This document shows, in pieces, positions 18,449-27,642 of a stretch of DNA of 64,000 nucleotides. This DNA is from Micromonospora citrea (GTDB lineage: Bacteria; Actinomycetota; Actinomycetes; Mycobacteriales; Micromonosporaceae). The notes under the pieces were generated by a model. The model searched no databases and had not been told where the DNA came from. It saw only the letters and a program-made list of their open reading frames with translations. The position numbers and the translations under genes were made by a program. The stretch spans positions 806,001-870,000 of the forward strand of contig NZ_FMHZ01000002.1 in the NCBI RefSeq assembly GCF_900090315.1. The letters are read 5' to 3'. Each line of letters opens with the position of its first letter. Position 1 is the first letter of the stretch.

Positions 18449-19420
18449 TCAGCGCTCCGGCGGAGCCTCCAGCCCTTCCCGGTCGGCCAGTTCCAGCAGC
18501 GGTTCCAGGGAGAAGCGCCGGTCGTCGAGGCCGGCGTGCGGGTCGCCGCACTCGGCGAACCGGGCGGGCATCGTGGTGACGTCGAAGTCCTCCGGCCGCA
18601 CGTCGTCCAGCTCGGACCAGTCCAGCGGCGCGGAGACCAGGGCCTTCGGGGTGGGACGGATGGAGTACGCCGAGGCCATCGTGTGGTCCCGGGACATCTG
18701 GTTGTAGTCGATGAAGACCGGGCGGTCCCGCTGCTCCCGCCACCAGGTGGTGGTGACCAGGTCCGGCAGCCGGCGTTGCAGCTCGCGGCCCAGCGCCAGC
18801 ACCGCCCGCCGGCAGTCGCCGAAACTCCACCGGGGCTCGATCGACAGGTAGATGTGCAGGCCCCGCCCGCCGGTGGTCTTCGGGTAGCCGGTCAGGCCCA
18901 GCTCGTCGAGGAACGCGCGCACCTCGTGGGCGACCGGCACCACCTGGTCGAAGCCCACCCCGGGCATCGGGTCGAGGTCGATCCGCAACTGGTCGGGCCG
19001 CTCGACGTCGGCGGCGGAGACCGGCCACGGGTGGAACCGCAGCGTGCCGAGGTTGGCCGCCCAGATCACCACGGCCAGCTCGCTCGGCGCGATCTCGTCG
19101 GCCGTACGCCCGCTCGGGAACGTGATGTGCGCGGTGCGGACCCACTCGGGCGCGCCCGCCGGCAGCCGCTTCTGGTAGAAGGCGTCGCCCCGGTTGTCCT
19201 GCCGGGTGCCGATCTTCGCACCCTCGAAGACGCCGCGCGGCCACCGCTCCAGCATCGTCGGCCGGTCCCGCAGGGCGCGCAGGATGCCGTCGCCGACGGC
19301 GAGGAAATAGCGCACCACGTCCAATTTGGTCAGCCCCAGTTCCGGGAAGTAGGGCTTGTCCGGACTGGAGACGCGGACGACCCGCTCCCCCACCGTGATC
19401 TCCTCGGCCGCCGTCGCCAC
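18449..19420 (-). CDS. LigD-type polymerase/primase domain protein (NHEJ PolDom)
   Basis: Stand-alone archaeo-eukaryotic primase-like polymerase of the LigD-Pol family, 323 residues, which fills gaps at broken ends in non-homologous end joining. Visible family motifs are SPDKPYFPELGLTKLDVVRY at the start, the catalytic DLDP pair in LRIDLDPMPG near residue 150, the GGRGLHIYL segment near 185, and the RDHTMASAYSIRP motif near 245. No nuclease or ligase domain is attached and no ku gene is adjacent. GTG start. Confidence 0.93.
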   Translation of the reverse strand: MATAAEEITVGERVVRVSSPDKPYFPELGLTKLDVVRYFLAVGDGILRALRDRPTMLERWPRGVFEGAKIGTRQDNRGDAFYQKRLPAGAPEWVRTAHITFPSGRTADEIAPSELAVVIWAANLGTLRFHPWPVSAADVERPDQLRIDLDPMPGVGFDQVVPVAHEVRAFLDELGLTGYPKTTGGRGLHIYLSIEPRWSFGDCRRAVLALGRELQRRLPDLVTTTWWREQRDRPVFIDYNQMSRDHTMASAYSIRPTPKALVSAPLDWSELDDVRPEDFDVTTMPARFAECGDPHAGLDDRRFSLEPLLELADREGLEAPPER

Positions 19421-19489
19421 GTCTCACACCGTAGCGGTGACCGGCCGGCGCCGTGGGCCAGCGCCCCGGGCCCGGGCCGGGTTCGCCGC

Positions 19490-19615
19490 AGGGGCGGGCC
19501 GGGTTCGGGCGGTCGGGAGGCCGGCCGGGCCTGGGTCGTTCGGGCGGTCGGGAGGTCTGCCGGGCCTGGGTCGTTTCGGGCGGAGAGGAGGCCGGGACGC
19601 GGGCGGTGAGAGGCG
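19490..19615. repeat. Imperfect GC-rich direct repeats
   Basis: A unit around ttcgggcggtcgggaggcc with a cgggcctgggtcg arm repeats two to three times with a period of about 40 bp in the spacer between LigD-Pol and the next gene. No coding signal is seen. Confidence 0.5.
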
Positions 19616-19617
19616 GC

Positions 19618-19669
19618 CGAGTCGCTCAGGCGATCAGCATGATCGAGTCGCTCAGGCGATCAGCATGAT
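19618..19669. repeat. Perfect 26-bp tandem duplication of a gene end
   Basis: Two identical 26-bp copies abut at 19618-19643 and 19644-19669. The second contains the stop codon and last codons (IMLIA) of the minus-strand membrane protein gene. The first is an extra copy outside the gene. Perfect identity suggests a recent event. Confidence 0.9.
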
Positions 19670-19978
19670 GCCGACGATCACAAGCGGCAGGCCCACGAAG
19701 AGGAAGACCCCGATGCCGGTCAGCACCCGCCCGCCGCCCCCGCTCTCCCGCTCGGGTGCGAGCCCGAAGATGGTCCGGGCGTCGAGCATGCCGATCCGGC
19801 TCAGGGTCAGGTCGCTGGTCACGCCGAGCAGGGTGCCGACGACCACGAGGGCGACGCCGAACCGGTAGCGGAAGTCGCCACCCGCGACCGCCACCCAGAT
19901 CCCCGCCGAAGCCGCGACCACGACGAGCGCGATCACGAACAGCACGAGCGCCTCGCGCAGACCCCTGACGACCGTCAT
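19652..19978 (-). CDS. Small membrane protein, unknown function
   Basis: A 108-residue protein with three or four hydrophobic segments: LVLFVIALVVVAASAGIWVAV near residues 10-32, FGVALVVVGTLLGV near 40-55, and VLTGIGVFLFVGLPLVIVGIMLI at the C-terminus. ATG at 19978 is preferred since ggagcc precedes it by six bases; an ATG 12 bp upstream is possible. Not recognised as a known family. Confidence 0.7.
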   Translation of the reverse strand: MTVVRGLREALVLFVIALVVVAASAGIWVAVAGGDFRYRFGVALVVVGTLLGVTSDLTLSRIGMLDARTIFGLAPERESGGGGRVLTGIGVFLFVGLPLVIVGIMLIA

Positions 19979-20110
19979 CGGCGGCTCCATCCCGTGCGAC
20001 CCGGATGGACATTGTCCACGTCGACAGCGGTCCGCGCTGCCCCCGCGCGCCGGTCGTACGCGGCGGGGGCCGGGCGGCCCGTCTCGGGCCCCGGCCCCCG
20101 CCGGCTGTGG

Positions 20111-20350
20111 TCAGCTCATGTCCTCCTGAAGGCGCGCCATGAGCATCTTCTTGCCCTGCTCGCCCGCCTTGCGGTTGTTCTCCTGGATCTTCCGGAACCA
20201 GGTCGCCAGTTCCGAGTCGCCCCGAGCGTCCGCGTCGGCGATGTAGGTGTCCAGTTGCCAGATGTGCTTCAGCGACATCTGCAGCGCGTGGATCAGGTCG
20301 TAGTTCTGATCCTTCACCGGGCTGATCTTTTCCTTCGTCATGGTCGCCAC
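20111..20350 (-). CDS. Small helical protein, unknown function
   Basis: A 79-residue soluble protein that looks fully alpha-helical, with repeated polar heptads (DLIHALQMSLKHIWQLDTYIADA, then a charged KIQENNRKAGEQGKK helix). GTG at 20350 follows ggaggt at five bases; an in-frame ATG three codons later is possible. It resembles small conserved actinobacterial proteins of unknown role. No partner is evident. Confidence 0.7.
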   Translation of the reverse strand: MATMTKEKISPVKDQNYDLIHALQMSLKHIWQLDTYIADADARGDSELATWFRKIQENNRKAGEQGKKMLMARLQEDMS

Positions 20351-20505
20351 GGAATACCTCCCCGTCTCGCTGTTCGGTGGCGGCAGCGCTTACCCGGCCT
20401 GCCGCCGTTCACGCCCGCGACCGGGGCGCCGGAGGGGCGCACGACACCGCCGGCCGCACGGGTGGGCGCGGTTATCCAGGTCGGGCCCCGGGTAGGGGTT
20501 GCCGC

Positions 20506-21237
20506 ATGGCGGAACTGGCAGCGCTCTGGATCGTCCGACACGGCGAGAGCACGGCGAACGTGGCGGCCACGGCGGCGGAGGCGTCCGGCGCCGAGCTGAT
20601 CGACCTGACCCACCGGGACGCGGACGTGCCGCTGAGCCCGACCGGCGAGGAGCAGGCGCGGGCCACTGCGCGGTGGCTGGCCGGGCTGCCCGAGGGCCGC
20701 CGACCGGACGTCGCGGTGGTGTCGCCGTACCTGCGGGCGGTGCAGACCGCCGAGCTGGCCCTGGCCGGCACCGGGATCCCGCTCAGCCGGGACGAGCGGC
20801 TGCGCGACCGGGAACTCGGCATCCTGGACGGGCTGACCGGGCACGGGGTGCGCCGCCGCCATCCGGACGAGGCGGAGCGCCGGGACCGGCTCGGCAAGTT
20901 CTACTACCGGCCGCCGGGCGGCGAGTCCTGGACGGACGTGGCCCTGCGCCTACGTGCCCTGCTGGGCGACCTGCGCCGCGACCACGAGGGCCGGCGGGCG
21001 CTGCTGTTCGGCCACGACGCCCTGGTCTTCCTGATCCGTTACCTGGTGGAGGGGCTCACCGAGGCGGAGCTGATGGCGCTGACCCAGGAGCAGGTGATCG
21101 CCAACTGCTCCGTCACGGGCTGGTCCGCCGGGCCGGACGGCCGGCTGACCCCTGACGTGTTCAACGACGTCGGCCACCTGCGGACACAGGGCGCCCGGCC
21201 GACCAGGGAGGACGAGGTCCATGCCGAACCGGTCTGA
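20506..21237 (+). CDS. Histidine phosphatase family protein
   Basis: Branch-1 histidine phosphatase (phosphoglycerate-mutase-like), 243 residues. The catalytic RHGES motif is at about residues 11-15, followed by PLSPTGEEQA near 47, the SPYLRAVQTAE segment, the acidic RDRELGILDG pair and the second catalytic His in LLFGHDALV near residue 170. Substrate is unknown. Its end overlaps the start of nnrD by 17 bp, so the two are co-translated. Confidence 0.93.
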   Translation: MAELAALWIVRHGESTANVAATAAEASGAELIDLTHRDADVPLSPTGEEQARATARWLAGLPEGRRPDVAVVSPYLRAVQTAELALAGTGIPLSRDERLRDRELGILDGLTGHGVRRRHPDEAERRDRLGKFYYRPPGGESWTDVALRLRALLGDLRRDHEGRRALLFGHDALVFLIRYLVEGLTEAELMALTQEQVIANCSVTGWSAGPDGRLTPDVFNDVGHLRTQGARPTREDEVHAEPV

Positions 21238-22090
21238 CACCCGGGTGATCACCCCCGGCCTGCTGCGGGACTGGGCGCTGCCCGTGCCGACCGGCGGCAA
21301 GGAGGCACGCGGCACGGTGCTGGTGGTCGGCGGCTCGCGGTTCACCCCCGGCGCGGTGCTGCTCGCCGGCGTGGCGGCACTGCGGGCCGGGGCGGGCGTG
21401 CTGCAACTGGCCGCGGCCGAGTCGACCGCCGCCGCGCTGAGCATCCAGGTGCCCGAGGCGCTGGTGGTGGGCCTGCCCGAGACCGCCGACGGCGCGGTCG
21501 CCGGACGGCCCGGCGAGCTGCTGGCCGACCTGGTGGCCGACGCCGACGTGGTCGCCGTCGGCCCGGGCCTCAAGGACATCGACGAGACGGCACGCCTGCT
21601 GCGCCTCGTGCTCGACGCGGCCGCCCGGGAGACGGCGCTGGTGCTCGACGCGTACGCCCTAGGGGCGCTCAGCCACGCCCCGGACCTGCTGGTCGGCGCC
21701 GGGCGGCCGGTGGTGCTGACGCCCAACCTCACCGAGGCCCGGCACCTGCTCGGCCGTGACCCCGGCGACGACCTGGACGCCGACGCGATCGAGCTGGCCC
21801 GCCGGTACGACGCCGTCGTCTCGCTCTACGGCCACATCGCCGCCCCGGACGGCCGGAGCTGGCGGGAGGAGAGCGGCGACGCCGGACTCGGCACGTCCGG
21901 CAGCGGGGACGTCCGGGCCGGGCTGCTCGCCGGGCTGCTGTCCCGCGGCACCGAGCCGGCGCAGGCGGCGTGCTGGGCGGCGTTCGCCCACGCGGTCAGC
22001 GGCCAGCGGCTGGTGCCGCGGTACGGCCGGATCGGGTTCCTCGCCCGGGAGCTGCTCGACGAGATCCCCCACACCCTCGCCACCGTCTGA
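21221..22090 (+). CDS. nnrD: ADP-dependent NAD(P)H-hydrate dehydratase
   Basis: Repairs hydrated NADH and NADPH using ADP. It is a ribokinase-fold protein of 289 residues with an early VLVVGGSRFTPGAVLLAG loop, AVGPGL near residue 112, LTPNLTEARHLLG near 170-182, and the GTSGSGDVRAGLLAGLL anion-hole segment near 225. The epimerase domain found fused in some NnrD/NnrE proteins is absent, so epimerase would be encoded elsewhere. It is coupled to the upstream phosphatase. Confidence 0.92.
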   Translation: MPNRSDTRVITPGLLRDWALPVPTGGKEARGTVLVVGGSRFTPGAVLLAGVAALRAGAGVLQLAAAESTAAALSIQVPEALVVGLPETADGAVAGRPGELLADLVADADVVAVGPGLKDIDETARLLRLVLDAAARETALVLDAYALGALSHAPDLLVGAGRPVVLTPNLTEARHLLGRDPGDDLDADAIELARRYDAVVSLYGHIAAPDGRSWREESGDAGLGTSGSGDVRAGLLAGLLSRGTEPAQAACWAAFAHAVSGQRLVPRYGRIGFLARELLDEIPHTLATV

Positions 22091-22237
22091 CACCCTTTTG
22101 TCTGGCCGAACGGATGTGTGTAACGCCACACCGCGCTCCTACGCTGGTCCATCGGAGGCGGGCGTCCCGCCCTCCTCCCGCCGGCCGCTCCCCGCCAGGG
22201 GGCGTACCCGGCTGGAAACAGCCCCCTGGGAGTCTGT

Positions 22238-23725
<1,488 letters not shown>

Positions 23726-23742
23726 CCACTCGCACGACCTGT

Positions 23743-23776
23743 GGTGGGGCCCGGCGGCATTCCGCCGGGCCCCACC
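23743..23776 (+). terminator. Intrinsic terminator of the subtilase gene
   Basis: Perfect 15-bp stem (ggtggggcccggcgg / ccgccgggccccacc) with loop catt, followed by cgtttt. The T-run is rare in this window and makes this a classical terminator. Confidence 0.93.
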
Positions 23777-23838
23777 CGTTTTCGCTGCTCACGGCCGGGG
23801 TAGGGGATGAGGCGTCAGACGAGCCGAGGAGGTCAACG

Positions 23839-24339
23839 GTGTCCACCGATGCCATCGTGGTGTTGAAAGAGGACCACAAGGAGATGCGCCGCCTGTTCAA
23901 GGCCTTCCAGGATGCCGAGGATGGGCCGGCCGCGCAGCGGCAGAAGCTGGTGAGCGAGATCCTGGAGGCCCTCACGGTGCACACCTACCTCGAGAACGAG
24001 GTGATGTACCCGGAGGTCCGCAAGCTCCTGCCCGACCTGGAGGACGACATCCTCGAGTCGTACGAGGAGCACCACGTCGCCGACGTGCTCTGCGCCGAGC
24101 TGTTCACCATGGACGCCGACGACGAGCGCTTCAACGCCAAGACCACGGTGCTGATCGAGAACGTCCTGCACCACGTCGAGGAGGAGGAGCAGGAGTGGTT
24201 CCCCAAGGTGCGCGAGGCGCTCGGCCGTAAGCAGCTCCAGGAGATCGGCGAACGGATGATCGAGCTGCGCGCCGACGCGCCGCGCAAGCCCACCGACCCC
24301 AAGGCGATCAAGAAGTCGCTCGACGCCGTGACGGCCTGA
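23839..24339 (+). CDS. Hemerythrin HHE-domain protein
   Basis: A 166-residue four-helix-bundle protein of the hemerythrin HHE type, binding a diiron centre for oxygen or redox sensing. Candidate ligands are His13 (KEDHKEM), the HTYLENEVMYP His and Glu in the second helix, the EEHHVAD pair and the HHVEEEEQEWFP motif in the last helix. GTG start after cgaggagg. It is monocistronic, with hairpins on both sides. Confidence 0.93.
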   Translation: MSTDAIVVLKEDHKEMRRLFKAFQDAEDGPAAQRQKLVSEILEALTVHTYLENEVMYPEVRKLLPDLEDDILESYEEHHVADVLCAELFTMDADDERFNAKTTVLIENVLHHVEEEEQEWFPKVREALGRKQLQEIGERMIELRADAPRKPTDPKAIKKSLDAVTA

Positions 24340-24352
24340 TCCGCCTGCCCCC

Positions 24353-24380
24353 GACGGGCCCCGGTGCGCCGGGGCCCGTC
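24353..24380. terminator. Bidirectional terminator between convergent genes
   Basis: A perfect 12-bp stem (gacgggccccgg / ccggggcccgtc) with loop tgcg fills the gap between the plus-strand hemerythrin gene and the minus-strand metallophosphoesterase gene, whose stop starts two bases later. Confidence 0.9.
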
Positions 24381-24381
24381 G

Positions 24382-25233
24382 TCATGCCGGGGGCGCGGGC
24401 AGGATGCGCCGCAGCGACGGCGGTACGGACCGAGTCCGCCACTCCCTGGGGTAGCCGACCGAGACCTCCTCGAACCGCACCCCGTCGTGCCAGGTGGTCC
24501 GGGGGATGTGCAGGTGACCGTAGACCACGGCGGTCGCGTCGAAGCGCAGGTGCCAGTCGGCCGTGGCCTCGGTGCCGCACCACTGGGCGAAGATCGGATA
24601 GCGCAGGATCCGGGTCGGCTCGCGCAGCAGCGGCCAGTGGTTCACCAGCACCGTCGGCAGCCCCGGCTCCCGCCCGGCGAGCCGCCGCGCTGTCGCGGCC
24701 ACCCGGGCGGCGGACCACGCGGACCGGCTCGGGTACGGATCCGGGTGCAGCAGGAACTCGTCGGTGCAGACGATCCCCGTCCGGTACGCCTCCTCCAGCG
24801 CCGCCTCGGTGGTGTCGAACCCGTCCGGGCGCCAACTGTGGTCGTAGAGCAGGAACAGCGGCGCCACCAGCACCGGCCCGCCCGACCCACGCCACACCGG
24901 GTACGGATCCTCCGGGGTGAGCACGCCCAGCCGCCGGCACAGGTCGACCAGATGCGCGTAACGCGCCACCCCGCGCAGCGTCACCGGGTCGGCCGGCGGG
25001 GTCCACAGCTCGTGGTTGCCCGGCGCCCAGACCACCCGCGCGAAGCGCTCGCTGAGCAGCCCGAGCGCCCACTCGACGTCCGCCACGGTGTCGCCGACGT
25101 CCCCGGCGACGACCAGCCAGTCGTCCCGCGACCCCGGCCGCAGCCCGTCCACCACCTCCCGGTTGCCCGGGTGCCCGACGTGCAGGTCGCTGATGGCGAG
25201 CAGGCTGCCGCCCGCACTCCCGTCGGCCGCCAT
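24382..25233 (-). CDS. Calcineurin-like metallophosphoesterase
   Basis: A 283-residue metallophosphoesterase with the full set of metal-binding motifs: ISDLHVGH at about residue 14, VVAGDVGD at about 41, WAPGNHELW at about 70, VNHWPL near 197 and YGHLHIPR near 238. It is cytoplasmic, with no signal peptide. Substrate (phosphodiester, nucleotide or other) is not evident from sequence. The N-terminus is reasonably placed by the first motif. Confidence 0.93.
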   Translation of the reverse strand: MAADGSAGGSLLAISDLHVGHPGNREVVDGLRPGSRDDWLVVAGDVGDTVADVEWALGLLSERFARVVWAPGNHELWTPPADPVTLRGVARYAHLVDLCRRLGVLTPEDPYPVWRGSGGPVLVAPLFLLYDHSWRPDGFDTTEAALEEAYRTGIVCTDEFLLHPDPYPSRSAWSAARVAATARRLAGREPGLPTVLVNHWPLLREPTRILRYPIFAQWCGTEATADWHLRFDATAVVYGHLHIPRTTWHDGVRFEEVSVGYPREWRTRSVPPSLRRILPAPPA

Positions 25234-25473
25234 GCGTCGATCCTATTGACCGACCACCCCCACCGCGAGCCCGCACACCTGCCCCGCACGTCTCCGTCCC
25301 CGCATCCCCGTTCCCGCACGCCCCGTCCCCGCACGTCTCCGCCCCCGCACGTCTCCGTCCCTCCACCACACCTCGCGGCCCACGGCGCACTTCACGTCCC
25401 GCGCTCCACGTCCCACGTCCCGCGCTCCACGTCCCAGGTCCCGCGTCCCGCGCTCCGCGTCCCGCGCTCCGCG

Positions 25474-25587
25474 TCAAGATCCGCACAGTTTCCCCGATGT
25501 AGTGGTCTCCTGGCGGCTCTGAGGCCACTACATCCCGGATGTTGTGCGGATCTTGAACAGCGGCCGACGCCAGCGAGCGGATCTTGA
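25474..25587. repeat. REP-like palindromic element with extra half-site
   Basis: Outer arms tcaagatccgcaca (25474-25487) and tgtgcggatcttga (25543-25556) are perfect inverted repeats of 14 bp. Inside, gatgtagtgg (25496-25505) and ccactacatc (25525-25534) form a second perfect 10-bp pair. A third copy of the outer half (gcggatcttga) sits at 25577-25587. The element is AT-richer than its surroundings and looks like an inserted small mobile palindrome. Confidence 0.8.
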
Positions 25588-25639
25588 CCTGTCGGCGAAA
25601 CGAGGAGGTGGGATTGGGCGGGCCGGGAGCGCCGGTGGG

Positions 25640-25873
25640 CCCGGAGTGCAGGGCACGCCCGGAGCCCAGGGCGAGCCCGGAGCGCGGGACGAACCCAGAG
25701 CCCGGGACGAGCCCGGAGCCCAGGGCGAGCCCGGAGCCCGGGGCGAGCCCGGAGCGCGGGACGAGCCCGGAGCGCGGGACGAGCCCGGAGGCCGGGGCGG
25801 ACCCGGAGGCCGGGGCGGACCCGGAGGCCGGGGCGGACCCGGAGGCCGGGGCGGACCCGGAGCGGGGACAGGG
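25640..25873. repeat. 18-bp minisatellite, 13 units
   Basis: Thirteen tandem 18-bp units each begin with cccgg (one variant cccag) and run without a gap from 25640 to 25873. Units 9-12 are identical (cccggaggccggggcgga). Earlier units vary at a few positions. On the plus strand one frame reads as collagen-like G-x-x triplets, but there is no start, ribosome site or partner domain. Confidence 0.92.
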
Positions 25874-25922
25874 CAGGGCGGCGAGGTGGGCCGGGTGTGC
25901 GCGGGGCCGACCCGGTAGGATC

Positions 25923-26008
25923 GGCCCGGGCCGTGACTGGCGCGTGGGGATGGAGAACCATCGGGAAGCGGTCCCGTCATGAGGACGCATGCCGAGCGCC
26001 TGGGCCTT
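25923..26008 (+). promoter_or_regulatory. ZTP (pfl) riboswitch in the glyA leader
   Basis: The leader carries the conserved elements of the pfl motif: cgtgactggcg at 25932-25942, an intervening stem with ggagaacc and atcgggaagcg, and the 3' conserved cgcctgggcc at 25997-26006, which forms the pseudoknot. ZTP/ZMP signals lack of 10-formyl-tetrahydrofolate and turns on one-carbon genes such as glyA. The SHMT start codon lies about 22 bp downstream, so control of translation or termination is plausible. Confidence 0.88.
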
Positions 26009-26029
26009 CCGCACGTCACTGGAGGTCGC

Positions 26030-27469
26030 ATGTCGTCGCCGAACGCCGAATCCACCGCCTTCCGCAGCGCCCTCGAGGTGATCCGCGCCGTCGAGCCGCG
26101 GGTGGCCGACGCCATCGGCGCCGAGCTCGCCGACCAGCGCGAGTCGCTCAAGCTCATCGCCAGCGAGAACTACGCCTCCCCGGCCACCCTGCTGGCCATG
26201 GGCAACTGGTTCAGCGACAAGTACGCCGAGGGCACCGTCGGTCGTCGCTTCTACGCCGGCTGCCAGAACGTCGACACCGTCGAGGCGCTCGCCGCCGAGC
26301 ACGCCCGGGAGCTGTTCGGCGCGGCCCACGCGTACGTGCAGCCGCACTCCGGCATCGACGCCAACCTGGTCGCCTTCTGGGCGATCCTCGCCGACCGGGT
26401 GGAGTCCCCGGCGCTGAAGAAGGCCCAGGCGCGCCACGTCAACGATCTCACCGAGGCGGACTGGTTCGCGCTGCGCCGCGAGCTGGGCGACCAGCGGATG
26501 CTCGGCATGTCGCTGGACGCCGGCGGCCACCTCACCCACGGGTTCCGGCCGAACATCTCCGGCAAGATGTTCGACCAGCGCAGCTACGGCACCGACCCGG
26601 CCACCGGTCTGGTCGACTACGACAAGGTCGCCGAGGCCGCGCGGGAGTTCAAGCCGCTGATCCTGGTCGCCGGCTACTCGGCGTACCCGCGGAAGGTCAA
26701 CTTCCGGATCATGCGGGAGATCGCGGACTCCGTCGGCGCCACCTTCATGGTCGACATGGCGCACTTCGCCGGCCTGGTGGCGGGCAAGGTCTTCACCGGC
26801 GACTTCGACCCGGTGCCGCACGCGCACATCGTCACCACCACCACGCACAAGTCGCTGCGCGGCCCGCGCGGCGGCATGGTGCTCTGCCAGCCGGAGCTGG
26901 CCGACCAGGTCGACCGGGGCTGCCCGATGGTGCTCGGCGGCCCGCTGCCGCACGTGATGGCCGCCAAGGCCGTCGCGCTGGCCGAGGCCCGTCGCCCCGA
27001 CTTCGCCGACTACGCCCAGCGGATCGTCACCAACGCCCAGGCCCTCGCCGAGGGGCTGCTGCGCCGGGGCGGCAGGCTGGTCACCGGCGGCACCGACAAC
27101 CACCTGGTGCTCATCGACGTCACCGGCTACGGGCTGACCGGCCGGCAGGCCGAGCAGGCGCTGCTCGACTCGGGCATCGTCACCAACCGCAACTCGATCC
27201 CGCAGGACCCGAACGGCGCCTGGTACACCTCGGGCATCCGCATCGGCACCCCGGCGCTGACCACCCGTGGGCTGGGCCCGGCGCAGATGGACGAGACGGC
27301 CGAGCTGATCCACACCGTGCTCAGCCAGACCCGGCCGGGCGCGAACGCGGACGGCACCCCGTCCAAGGCCAAGTACGCTCTCGACCCGGCGGTCGCCGAC
27401 CGGGTCGGCAAGCAGGCCAGCGACCTGCTGGGCGGCTTCCCGCTCTACCCGGCCGTCGACCTCGGCTGA
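26030..27469 (+). CDS. glyA: Serine hydroxymethyltransferase
   Basis: Interconverts serine and glycine while loading tetrahydrofolate with a one-carbon unit; cytoplasmic PLP enzyme. The 479-residue product has the LKLIASENY motif near residue 40, [18 protein letters not shown] near 65-82, and the PLP lysine Lys274 in [14 protein letters not shown] segment of about 40 residues (115-155) is inserted relative to E. coli GlyA, as in the long actinobacterial form. ATG at 26030 follows ggaggt. An upstream ATG at 25979 lies inside the riboswitch and is rejected. Confidence 0.96.
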   Translation: MSSPNAESTAFRSALEVIRAVEPRVADAIGAELADQRESLKLIASENYASPATLLAMGNWFSDKYAEGTVGRRFYAGCQNVDTVEALAAEHARELFGAAHAYVQPHSGIDANLVAFWAILADRVESPALKKAQARHVNDLTEADWFALRRELGDQRMLGMSLDAGGHLTHGFRPNISGKMFDQRSYGTDPATGLVDYDKVAEAAREFKPLILVAGYSAYPRKVNFRIMREIADSVGATFMVDMAHFAGLVAGKVFTGDFDPVPHAHIVTTTTHKSLRGPRGGMVLCQPELADQVDRGCPMVLGGPLPHVMAAKAVALAEARRPDFADYAQRIVTNAQALAEGLLRRGGRLVTGGTDNHLVLIDVTGYGLTGRQAEQALLDSGIVTNRNSIPQDPNGAWYTSGIRIGTPALTTRGLGPAQMDETAELIHTVLSQTRPGANADGTPSKAKYALDPAVADRVGKQASDLLGGFPLYPAVDLG

Positions 27470-27554
27470 TCCGGCCCCCGCTCCCCGACGCCCCCGCCCG
27501 GCCCACCGCCGCGCAGGGGCACCGCCGAGCCGACCCGGCACCCGCTCGCTCCCC

Positions 27555-27593
27555 CGACGCCCCCGCCCGGCCCGCCGCCGCGCGGGGGCGTCG
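27555..27593 (+). terminator. Hairpin terminator after glyA
   Basis: A 12-bp perfect stem (cgacgcccccgc / gcgggggcgtcg) with a 15-base loop lies 85 bp after the glyA stop. A partial copy of its left arm and loop occurs at about 27486-27515, so the spacer has a duplication. Confidence 0.65.
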
Positions 27594-27642
27594 CGCGCTG
27601 ACGCGTGGGGCGCCGGCGCGCTGACGCGGGCAGGCGTCGCCG

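Larger units (their letters stand above)
25234..25926. other. 690-bp repeat-rich non-coding spacer upstream of glyA
   Basis: No believable gene is seen on either strand. The spacer is built of three blocks: degenerate short repeats around cgcacgtctccg and cgcgctccacgtcc (25255-25473), a large palindromic element (25474-25587), and an 18-bp minisatellite (25640-25873). It ends at the glyA riboswitch. Several long open frames cross it only because the repeats contain no stop codons. Confidence 0.8.

Noticed and set aside
23758..23761. A CRISPR-like or mobile element origin for the hairpins in the window
   Set aside because: The hairpins are single, follow stop codons and have no spaced repeat pattern. 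Most are ordinary terminators; only the 25474 element looks mobile.
25544..25918. Collagen-like protein encoded by the 18-bp minisatellite
   Set aside because: The G-x-x pattern follows from the repeat unit. There is no ribosome site before a usable start, no signal or anchor domain, and other frames are equally open.
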